Below are positions 44,790 through 52,237 of a stretch of 64,000 bases of DNA, piece by piece. Under the pieces are notes generated by a model, which did no database searches, had not been told where the DNA came from, and saw only the letters and a list, made by a program, of their open reading frames with translations. How positions within the stretch are numbered: the stretch's first letter is position 1; every line of letters starts with the position of its first letter. The position numbers and the translations under genes are program-made. The DNA is from Saccharothrix sp. ALI-22-I (lineage in GTDB: Bacteria > Actinomycetota > Actinomycetes > Mycobacteriales > Pseudonocardiaceae): contig NZ_MTQP01000057.1 of NCBI RefSeq assembly GCF_001984175.1, forward strand, positions 158,101 through 222,100, in the 5' to 3' direction.

Positions 44790-45014
44790 GGTTACTCCTG
44801 TGAACGGCGGTGGCGCGGCGGGGTAGCGCACCCCCCTATACGGAAACCGCCGTTGACCTGTTCACACCGAACCTTGGTCAATTCGGGTGACATCACCGCT
44901 TGTCAACCACCTACTCACAGTGGTTTCAGCACGTGGATACCCCTGTTCGCACCACGGCGAAGTAGCTACGTTTCGCCCGTCCGATGGCTCCGCACCATCC
45001 CTGAAGGACTCCAC

Positions 45015-45320
45015 ATGAGCGTGTCCGCACACCCACGCCTGCGTGCCCCCGACCAACCCGTGCCGAAGATCGTGCCCGCCCGCCACCCGTGGCGGTGGGT
45101 CGGCATCGTCGTCGTGCTCGTCCTGGTGGCCCAGTTCGTCAACGGCCTGGTCACCAACCCCGGCTGGGACTGGGCCACGTTCGCCCGGTTCTTCACCGCG
45201 AAGTCGGTGCTCGACGCGGTCGTGGTGACACTGGAGCTGACGCTCTACGGCACCGTCATCGGTTTCGCGCTCGGCATGCCGAAGTCCGGGATCAACCCAC
45301 CGGGCCTGCCGAAGTCCTGA
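45015..45320 (+). pseudogene. N-terminal fragment of an amino-acid ABC permease
   Basis: 101 codons from ATG. After a basic start (SAHPRLRAPDQPVPKIVPAR) comes a membrane segment and VTLELTLYGTVIGFALG, the beginning of a HisM/GlnP-type permease core. The similarity ends there, and the frame stops 15 codons later (MPKSGINPPGLPKS). Intact relatives are about 280-320 aa, so more than half is lost. The upstream promoter region seems intact. Confidence 0.7.
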
Positions 45321-45364
45321 CGTCCACCAGGCGCTCTGTCGGTGGTGCGGGCTACCGTCCGGGC

Positions 45365-45802
45365 GTGGCGACGACATGGGGACTGACGATCGATTGCGCG
45401 CACCCCGGTGCGTTGGCGAAGTTCTGGGCGCCGGCGCTCGGCTACGCCGAACAGGCCGTACCGACCGGGTTCGACAGCTGGGAGGACTGGCTGCGCCACC
45501 ACGGCGTGCCCGAGGACGAGTGGGACGACGGCGCCTACCTGTCCGACCCGGCCGGCCAGGGTCCGACCCTGTCGTTCCTGAAGGTCCCCGAGGGCAAGGT
45601 CGGCAAGAACCGGCTGCACATCGACATCAAGGTCGGCGGCGGTCGGCAGAACTCGTGGGAGATCCGCTGGCCGCGGATCACCGAGGCGATGGACCGGCTC
45701 ACGGCGGCCGGCGCGACCTTGATCCGGATCGACCACCACGACGGCCATCCCGACCACGCGGTCATGGCCGATCCGGAGGGCAACGAGTTCTGCCTGGTCT
45801 AG
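45365..45802 (+). CDS. VOC superfamily (glyoxalase-like) protein
   Basis: A 145-aa protein from a GTG: TTWGLTIDCAHPGALAKFWA, then SFLKVPEGKVGKNRLHIDIK and MADPEGNEFCLV. The two half-barrels of the vicinal oxygen chelate fold and the ending PEGNEFCLV are typical. One metal-ligand His lies in RLHIDI and a Glu in GNEFC. Many such proteins are glyoxalase/bleomycin-resistance-like without a known substrate. Overlaps the convergent nuclease-helicase stop. Confidence 0.85.
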   Translation: MATTWGLTIDCAHPGALAKFWAPALGYAEQAVPTGFDSWEDWLRHHGVPEDEWDDGAYLSDPAGQGPTLSFLKVPEGKVGKNRLHIDIKVGGGRQNSWEIRWPRITEAMDRLTAAGATLIRIDHHDGHPDHAVMADPEGNEFCLV

Positions 45803-48800
45803 GCGTCCCACCGGTCGGCGTCGGCCATCAGGCCGATCATGCCCGAGACCAACCGCAGCTGGTCGACGTCGCGGATGTCGGCTTCCACCAACCGTGGAGA
45901 GCACACGACGACGGCTACGGCCTGCGCGCGTGACAACGCGACGTTGAGCCGGTTGCGGGACAGGAGGAAGTCCAGGCCGCGGGGGAGGTCGACAGCGGCC
46001 GACGACGTCATCGTGGTGATCACGACGGGTGCTTCCTGGCCCTGGAAACGGTCGACGGTGCCGACTCGCACGTGTTCGTAGCCGTGCTTCTCCAGTTCGC
46101 GCCGGACCAGGCGTACCTGGAGGTTGTACGGCGCCACCACCAGGATGTCCGAGTCGTCCAACGCCCGCGCGTCCGGCCCGTCCGTCCACATGCGACCCAT
46201 CAGCGAGCGCACCACGCCCACCACCGCCAACGCCTCCTCGATCGACGAGGTGGTGTTGTGCGAGTGGGCCACCGAGTGCACGTACACGCCCGACGGCACG
46301 CCGGCGATCCCTCGAAGAGCCGCACTGGGGTGGGCGTGCAGCAGTCCCGCGTACGACAGGTTCGACACCGGCTCGCACACCGCCGGGTGCATGCGCCGGG
46401 TCTGGTCCAGGAAGTAGCCGAGGGAAGCGGGGATGACGTCGGCGTCACCGATCAGGTGACCCAACGCCGACGCCTCCGCGCCCGCCGGGTGCGTGCCCTG
46501 CACGACCTGCGGCAACTGCTGGGGGTCGCCGAGCAGTACCAGGTTCCGCGCGCACGTCGACACGGCCAGCGCGTCGGCCAAAGCGAACTGCCCGGCCTCG
46601 TCCACGATCAGCACGTCGAACGGCTGCTCCCGCAACGCCGTGTTGGCGAACGTCCACGCCGTGCCGCCGACCAGGTGCCCGCCGCCCTGGTCGTTGCGCC
46701 AGCGCACCAGCGCCGGGTTGTCGCGCGGCTGCTCCCACGCGCAGTCCTTCGCGGGCGCGCCCTTCGCGCGCTTCGCCGTCGGGATCGGCACGCCCAGCTC
46801 ACGACCGGCCGCCAACGCCGCGCTCAGCACGTTCTCCACCGCCTTGTGGCTGGTGGACGTCACGCCGACGCTGCGCCCGCCGCGGATCAGGTGCGCGATC
46901 AGCCGGCCCGCCAGGTACGTCTTGCCCGCGCCCGGCGGCCCCTGCACAGCCAGCGTGGAGCCGTCCAACGCGTCCACCGCCGCGATCACGTCCGTGATCG
47001 TGTCGTCGCTGTGCGGCAGCGAACCGGTCTTCAGACGCGGCGGCGTGCGGCGGATCAGGTCGATGCCGGGGTGCGGGGGCAACTGCGGCAACTCGTCCAC
47101 GACCGACCGCGCCAGGTCGTACACCGCCTCGTCCTTGGGCGTGGGCCGGACCGGGCTGCCCGGCAGCACCGCGACGGGCTGCTCACCGTGCACCTCGTCC
47201 GGCGCGACGCTCTCCAGCAGCACCATGTCCTCGGCCGACTCGCCGAGTACCACCGCGTCCCGGGTCACGTTCGGCGTACCGGGGTAGAGCAGCCGGATCT
47301 GGTCGCCCTTCGCGAACGGGTGCGGCCGGTCCGGGTCGCACCACACCCGCACCTCGCGTTTGGCCTTGCGGACCCGCCCGGACGGCATCGCCCAGTCCTG
47401 CGCCCGCACCGACACCGGCACCGCGCACTTGCTGTCCGACTCCAGTTCCGACAACGGCGCCGCCATCTGCCGGAAGAAGTCCCACCACGCCGGGTTCGTC
47501 TCACGCCGGTGGTAGCCGACGGCGGCGGCCAGCAGCGCCCGCGCCCGCTCGTCGTCGGTCGCCTCCGCCGGGTTGTCCGGCAGGCCCTCCAACAGCGGGT
47601 CCACCACGGCGGCCAGGCGTTCGGCCCTTTCGGCACGGCGCTGGGCGGCGAGTTCGTCCTCGATCTCCTCGGTGAACGACGGCTCGGCCACGTGCGGCTC
47701 GATGCCCGCCTCCGTGCGGATCTCCAGCAGGAACCGGTACAGCCCCAGCGTGGACACGCAGTCGTAGGTGTTGTAGTCGGCGATGCCGGTGAGCACGTCC
47801 TCGGCGCGCGCCGGGTCGACGTTGCGCAGCGCCAGGAACTCCTCGTACGCCTCGATGCTGGAGACGGCGTTCGTCACCTCGCCCGCGCGGGCGGCGGGCA
47901 TGTAGAGCGGTTCCAGGTACTTGATCGAGTACGACCGCTGGGACACGCGCAGCGCCTTGCGCACGACGGCGTAGAGGTCGACCAACGCGCCGGAGCGCAG
48001 CAGGTGGTCGACGGCGTCCTCACGCGTGCCGTGCAGGGCGGCGAGCCTCTTGAGCGCGTTCACCTCGTACGGGGCGTAGTGGTAGACGTGCGCTTCCGGG
48101 TGTTCTTCCAGGTTCTGCGTGGCGAAGTCGACGAACCGTTCGAACGCGGCCTTCTCCTGCGGGCGGGTGTGCGCCCAGAACGGGGTGAACTTCTCGGTGG
48201 CGTCGACCACGCCGAACAGGTACTCCAGGCCCTCGCCGTTGAGGGCGAACGGATCGCCCTCCATGTCGAAGAACAGGTCACCGGGGCTGGGGACGGGGAG
48301 TGTGGCCAGCGTTTCCGGTGCGACGACCTCGTAGGCGACCTTGCCGATCGGGTCGTCGTCGGTGCGCGAATCGTCCTGGATGACCTGGAGCGCGGCCTGG
48401 GCGCGCAGGCCGGTGAACGTGGCCGCGGACATCGTGGCGGGACGGTCGGTGCGGGTGGCGTTGGCGAGGGCGTCGATGGTGCCGAGGCCGGCGGCGGCGA
48501 GCTTGCGCCGCTGGTCGGTGCGGATGCCGGCGACCAGGGACAGGTCGCGGTCGCGTTCCCGGCCGGTGGCGCAGTGCCGGCTGAACCGGCAGGTGGCGCA
48601 GGCGGGGCGTTCGTCGTCCCAGAGCCGTTCGGGGAGGGAGGCCGGTGTGGTGAGGCGGTCGCGGAGGCGGGTCTGGAGGTCGCGGACCAGCGGGAGGAAG
48701 TCGGCGACCTGGAACGTCTTGGTGGTGCCGTCGCCGAGCAGGAGGTGCATGGCGGGGCCGGCGTGGTGTGCCAGCGCGTTGGCGTAGGCGGTGAGCTGGA

Positions 48801-49224
48801 CGACGGCGGCCGGGGTGGCGTGCCGGGCGAGTTTGGCGTCGTGCGGCTCGTAGCCGCGGTCGGTGGCGACCAGGAAGTCGGCGCGGCCCTGGAAGCCGTC
48901 GGCGTAGAAGACGGCCTGGTAGATGACCGGCGCGCGGGCCGCGATGGCCGCTGCGGTCTGGGCGGCGGCTTCGGTGAGCGCTTCGTGCGTCGGGGCGGGC
49001 TGCGGGATCTCGACCACGTCGTGCTCGGCGCGGAACCGGGCCAGGACGGCTTGCTCGTGCGCGAGGCCGTGCCGGGCGGCCAGGAGGTTCTGCTGGGGGT
49101 CGGGCGTCGGTGCGTCGGGCAGCCCCACGGCCAGCGCCAGCGTCAGCCGGCTGCGGTGCTCGCACTCCAACAGGTCGACCAGATCCGCCGGGGAGTGCAC
49201 CAGATGGCCGTCGGCGGTGAGCAT
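45799..49224 (-). CDS. TM0106-family RecB-like nuclease fused to superfamily 1 helicase
   Basis: A 1141-aa multidomain protein. Residues 1-240 are a Cas4/RecB-like nuclease with GRADFLVATDRGYEPHDAKL and a Cys cluster ACATCRFSRHC (possible Fe-S). About 320-500 is an RNase-H-like exonuclease (LFFDMEGDPFA, then YNTYDCVSTLGLYRFL). The C-terminal half is an SF1 helicase of the Dna2/UPF1 type with Walker A GPPGAGKT, LIVDEAGQFALAD, LLGDPQQLPQV and RFQGQEAPVVI. It probably processes DNA or RNA ends in repair or defence. The ATG at 49224 is chosen by similarity of MLTADGHLVHSPADL. Confidence 0.87.
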   Translation of the reverse strand: MLTADGHLVHSPADLVDLLECEHRSRLTLALAVGLPDAPTPDPQQNLLAARHGLAHEQAVLARFRAEHDVVEIPQPAPTHEALTEAAAQTAAAIAARAPVIYQAVFYADGFQGRADFLVATDRGYEPHDAKLARHATPAAVVQLTAYANALAHHAGPAMHLLLGDGTTKTFQVADFLPLVRDLQTRLRDRLTTPASLPERLWDDERPACATCRFSRHCATGRERDRDLSLVAGIRTDQRRKLAAAGLGTIDALANATRTDRPATMSAATFTGLRAQAALQVIQDDSRTDDDPIGKVAYEVVAPETLATLPVPSPGDLFFDMEGDPFALNGEGLEYLFGVVDATEKFTPFWAHTRPQEKAAFERFVDFATQNLEEHPEAHVYHYAPYEVNALKRLAALHGTREDAVDHLLRSGALVDLYAVVRKALRVSQRSYSIKYLEPLYMPAARAGEVTNAVSSIEAYEEFLALRNVDPARAEDVLTGIADYNTYDCVSTLGLYRFLLEIRTEAGIEPHVAEPSFTEEIEDELAAQRRAERAERLAAVVDPLLEGLPDNPAEATDDERARALLAAAVGYHRRETNPAWWDFFRQMAAPLSELESDSKCAVPVSVRAQDWAMPSGRVRKAKREVRVWCDPDRPHPFAKGDQIRLLYPGTPNVTRDAVVLGESAEDMVLLESVAPDEVHGEQPVAVLPGSPVRPTPKDEAVYDLARSVVDELPQLPPHPGIDLIRRTPPRLKTGSLPHSDDTITDVIAAVDALDGSTLAVQGPPGAGKTYLAGRLIAHLIRGGRSVGVTSTSHKAVENVLSAALAAGRELGVPIPTAKRAKGAPAKDCAWEQPRDNPALVRWRNDQGGGHLVGGTAWTFANTALREQPFDVLIVDEAGQFALADALAVSTCARNLVLLGDPQQLPQVVQGTHPAGAEASALGHLIGDADVIPASLGYFLDQTRRMHPAVCEPVSNLSYAGLLHAHPSAALRGIAGVPSGVYVHSVAHSHNTTSSIEEALAVVGVVRSLMGRMWTDGPDARALDDSDILVVAPYNLQVRLVRRELEKHGYEHVRVGTVDRFQGQEAPVVITTMTSSAAVDLPRGLDFLLSRNRLNVALSRAQAVAVVVCSPRLVEADIRDVDQLRLVSGMIGLMADADRWDA

Positions 49225-49330
49225 GGCGGGCAGTATCGCGGCCCGACCCGCCAACCCCTCGGATCACCCCCGGCGAGTCGCCGGACTGCGTCCCCCGCCA
49301 CTCCCACCAGACCTGAGCGTTCAACTCGCC

Positions 49331-49418
49331 CATTCCGAACGTTGGACACGCCCATTCCGAACGTTGGACACGCGCGTTCTGGACGTTGGACACGCGTGTT
49401 CTGGGTGTTGGACACGCG
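49331..49418. repeat. Four 22-bp tandem repeats upstream of the nuclease-helicase
   Basis: Four units at 49331, 49353, 49375 and 49397. The consensus is close to CATTCCGAACGTTGGACACG followed by CG/CC, with GTTGGACACGC present in all four. A partial unit precedes (about 49315-49330). Each of the first two has the near-palindrome TCCGAACGTTGGA. There are no spacers. They lie between the nuclease-helicase start and the end of the HEXXH gene. Confidence 0.88.
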
Positions 49419-49484
49419 GGTGTGTCCTGGGTTTGCGTTCGGTGTGCCGTACGTTCGCGTATCCGAATTCGACGTTCGGGGTGG

Positions 49485-50621
49485 TCAGGGGGTGTGGGTG
49501 GCTTGCCAGCGGGTGCGGTGGGCGGCGGCTTCGGCTTCGGCTGTGGCGAGGGCGGCTGCGGGGAGGGGTTCGGCGGACCAGGTGCGGAGGACATCCGCCA
49601 TGCGGGTGACGAAGCGGGTGCCGGTCGGGGTGAGTTTGCCGCTGGTCAGGAGGGTGTCGGCGGTGATCAGGGCGGCTGAGCGCCAGCGGGCGTACTCGGC
49701 CTGGGCGGCGGGGCCGGGGCGGGAGCGCCAGAAGCCGGCGACGCCCATGTGGGCGTAGGTGCCGTGGAGGAGGCCGGCGGCGGGGCGGGGGTCCTCTCGC
49801 CACGGCGCGTAGAACAGCGCGTCCTGGTCCGGCTCGACCAGCGCGAACAGGTCCATCAACGCCACCAGCTTGCTGTGCTGCGCCTCGTGCACGAGCGTCA
49901 CGGCCAACGTCTCCGCGTCCGGCATCGGGGACAGGAACACGCAGCCGAACGCGTCGGCCAACGTCGCGCTGCTGGTGCCCGAAGGCGAGGACGGCATCGG
50001 CGTGATGACCGAGACGACCTCGGCGAACTCCGACGCCAACGCCGGGTGGTCACGGGCCAGCAGGTCCCACGCCGACCGGAGCGCATCGCGCCACCAAAGC
50101 AGGTCGACGGACGGCGCGACCGGCAGTTCGGGCGGCACCCCGCCACCGGCCCACAGGTCCACCTGGAGCGACGACCCGCCCAGATCGATCTCCGGCAACG
50201 CCTCGTAAGCCAACCCCGGCCCCACCACCACACCCAACGACGGCAGCGAGAACACCTCCACCGGCGGGAGCGCCAGGTCCACCGCCATCCCCGCCCGCAC
50301 CGCCGCCGCGGCCGCCGTGAACGCCAACTCCCCAGGTCGAGCGGCCGCACCCCGTCGCATCGCCAACGCCGTCCGCGTCGCCCACGCACCGACCGACGGG
50401 TGGTCCAGCACCCGATCGACCGCCGCCGGCGCCACCCGCGCCACCTCGCACAACAGCGAGAACGCCGGCCGCGCCGCCGGATCGACCGCGATGGACCTGA
50501 TCATCAGCAACGTCCGGCTGCGCCGGGCCAGCCGCAACGTCCGCACCGCCGACACCCCGCCCCCACCGCGCGCGAGGGCGTCGAAGTCGGAAGCGGAGAC
50601 CCGGAACGGCGCGACGGTCAC
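49485..50621 (-). CDS. HEXXH-motif protein of the FxSxx-COOH system
   Basis: A 378-aa protein starting at a GTG that overlaps the fxsB stop (GTGA). A zinc-protease-like motif HEAQH is at residues 245-249, in LVHEAQHSKL. It belongs to the HEXXH putative peptide-modification family that accompanies FxsB. In many genomes it is fused to FxsB, but here it is a separate gene with intact motif residues. It probably acts on the FxsA peptide, by cleavage or another modification; its reaction has not been settled to my knowledge. Confidence 0.82.
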   Translation of the reverse strand: MTVAPFRVSASDFDALARGGGGVSAVRTLRLARRSRTLLMIRSIAVDPAARPAFSLLCEVARVAPAAVDRVLDHPSVGAWATRTALAMRRGAAARPGELAFTAAAAAVRAGMAVDLALPPVEVFSLPSLGVVVGPGLAYEALPEIDLGGSSLQVDLWAGGGVPPELPVAPSVDLLWWRDALRSAWDLLARDHPALASEFAEVVSVITPMPSSPSGTSSATLADAFGCVFLSPMPDAETLAVTLVHEAQHSKLVALMDLFALVEPDQDALFYAPWREDPRPAAGLLHGTYAHMGVAGFWRSRPGPAAQAEYARWRSAALITADTLLTSGKLTPTGTRFVTRMADVLRTWSAEPLPAAALATAEAEAAAHRTRWQATHTP

Positions 50622-51739
50622 GCCAACACCGCCAAGTCCGCCGCCACCCGCGACCGCACGTGCCCGATCAGCCGCGCCAGGTCCCGGCAGTACACCGACG
50701 GCCGGTCGAACCCGGCGCCCTCCCGGAACCGGTGCGCCCGCAACCCGCCACCGCACACCCGCACCACCGGGCACCGCCGGCACTCACCCGACAACCCGGC
50801 CAACCCCGAACGCCCGGCCCGCACCTCCGGCAGCTCCAACGCCGCGTCGAACGCATCGCGCGCCACGTGCAGCCCGGTCGCCGAGGCGGCGGGGGAGGAG
50901 GAAGCCAGGATGTCCGACGCCTCGATCGAGCCGTCGGTCTCCACCACCACCTGACCGGACGGACTCAGCCCGATCCCCTCCACCCCGGAACGCCCGCCCA
51001 GCAACACCGCCAGCAACTCGTCGAACAACCGAACCCGCGTCCGCGGCTTCCCGTACCAGTCGTCGAACACCGCGATCAGCCAATCCGCATAGGGCGTCGA
51101 GAGCGCGTCGGCGGCACGTCCGGGCGGCGGTGCGGACCAGTTACCGTGCGGCAGCAGGAAATCCACCGCGGGCGGTGAGAATTCCAGCAACGACTCGTAG
51201 GTGCGCACCGGATCGTGGCGCACATCCACCACGCACAGCAGACCGCCGTACACCGCCGGGAACGAGCGCAACGACTCCAACGCCGCGCGCACCGCCGCCC
51301 AACTCCCGGTGCCGTCCGGCCGCACGCGGTGCCGGTCGTGCGCTTCCGGCGTGCCATCCACGCTCACCCCGACCCGAACACCGAGCGAGGAGAACAACTC
51401 CAGGAATTCACGGTCCAGCAAAGTCGCGTTCGTCTGCACGGTGAACCGCACTTCAGCGGGCACGACCGAGCGAAACCGCGAGACCAGGGACTCGATCGCG
51501 GCACGTCCCGCGAGCAACGGTTCCCCGCCGTGCAACACCACTTCCACCTCGGACAACCCGTGTCCGCGCACGTGTTCGGCCACCCGTTCGGCGGTGTGCG
51601 CGACGATCTCCGGCGACATCACCCGAGGCCGGGAACGCCACCGCTGGTCGGCCAGTTCGTAGACGTAGCAGTAGTCGCACGCCAGGTTGCACCGGCTGTG
51701 CACCTTCAGCACGAACTGCCGGAACGGCAGTCCAGCCAT
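50618..51739 (-). CDS. fxsB: Radical SAM/SPASM peptide maturase FxsB
   Basis: A 373-aa radical SAM enzyme. The 4Fe-4S motif CNLACDYC (Cys17, Cys21, Cys24) is followed by VVLHGGEPLL and VSVDGTPEAHDRHR. The C-terminal SPASM-like region has CRRCPVVRVCGGG and a late Cys (VYCRDL) for auxiliary clusters. FxsB enzymes form three-residue cyclophane crosslinks at Phe-x-Ser in their substrates, as established for this family. The substrate FxsA is encoded 206 bp away on the other strand. The ATG at 51739 gives MAGLPFRQFVLKVHSRCN. Confidence 0.92.
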   Translation of the reverse strand: MAGLPFRQFVLKVHSRCNLACDYCYVYELADQRWRSRPRVMSPEIVAHTAERVAEHVRGHGLSEVEVVLHGGEPLLAGRAAIESLVSRFRSVVPAEVRFTVQTNATLLDREFLELFSSLGVRVGVSVDGTPEAHDRHRVRPDGTGSWAAVRAALESLRSFPAVYGGLLCVVDVRHDPVRTYESLLEFSPPAVDFLLPHGNWSAPPPGRAADALSTPYADWLIAVFDDWYGKPRTRVRLFDELLAVLLGGRSGVEGIGLSPSGQVVVETDGSIEASDILASSSPAASATGLHVARDAFDAALELPEVRAGRSGLAGLSGECRRCPVVRVCGGGLRAHRFREGAGFDRPSVYCRDLARLIGHVRSRVAADLAVLA

Positions 51740-51811
51740 TGAACCCACCGTCGTCGATCCCCGGATTTTCCCCACCCCCACGTGCAATCAAACACAGCAC
51801 GCCGTCGGCTA

Positions 51812-51828
51812 CCTCCGCCAATCGGAGG
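51812..51828. promoter_or_regulatory. Inverted repeat in the fxsA/fxsB divergent promoter
   Basis: CCTCCG-CCAAT-CGGAGG (51812-51828), 6-bp arms, lies between the divergent fxsB and fxsA starts. Just downstream, GACAGT (about 51835) and TACGAT, 16 bp apart, could be -35 and -10 elements reading toward fxsA. Assignment is tentative. Confidence 0.4.
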
Positions 51829-51944
51829 ATTCCCGACAGTGACCGTTGTCGTTCACTACGATGGGAAGTGCGCCGTCGGCGGAGCCGGCAATGAGGCGTG
51901 GAGCCGAGAAACCCGCAGCATTGCGGTGAGGGGGTACACCGGAC

Positions 51945-52112
51945 ATGGCTGATGAACCCGTCCTGGAGTCCGAACTCCTGGACGTGACGGGCGTGGACCT
52001 GGCCCGATTGGCCGATCTGCCGGACACCGCGCTGCGCGCCGCGCTGCACCGGATCCTCGCGGAGAACGCCGAACTGCCCAACCGGTTCGCCGCGTTCGAG
52101 AGTTCCCTGTGA
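51945..52112 (+). CDS. fxsA: FxsA precursor peptide ending in FxSxx
   Basis: A 55-aa peptide: MADEPVLESELLDVTGVDLA, then RLADLPDTALRAALHRILAE and a tail NAELPNRFAAFESSL. The last five residues F-E-S-S-L fit the FxSxx-COOH signature exactly, and the leader with ALRAALHR is typical. It is short enough to be missed by automatic gene callers. Phe51 and Ser53 are the expected crosslink residues for FxsB. A purine-rich GTGAGGGGG lies about 12 bp before the ATG. The gene heads the operon with the TPR protein downstream. Confidence 0.92.
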   Translation: MADEPVLESELLDVTGVDLARLADLPDTALRAALHRILAENAELPNRFAAFESSL

Positions 52113-52237
52113 GCCGGGAGTTCCCGGTGAGCGCAGTTGCGATGAGCGGGGCCATTCGGGTGAAACGCGGCTGAGTCGCGGACACGCGGCCCGCGATCCC
52201 GGTATTCCCAAGTCCCCCCGCCGCTCTGGAGCAGCAG

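Noticed and set aside
49331..49418. Possible CRISPR array next to a Cas4-like nuclease domain
   Set aside because: The 22-bp units are contiguous with no spacers, and no cas genes are present.
46072..49758. 1228-codon open frame antisense to the nuclease-helicase
   Set aside because: Composition is Arg/His/Gly/Val-rich with no recognisable domain; the minus-strand frame carries Walker and helicase motifs.
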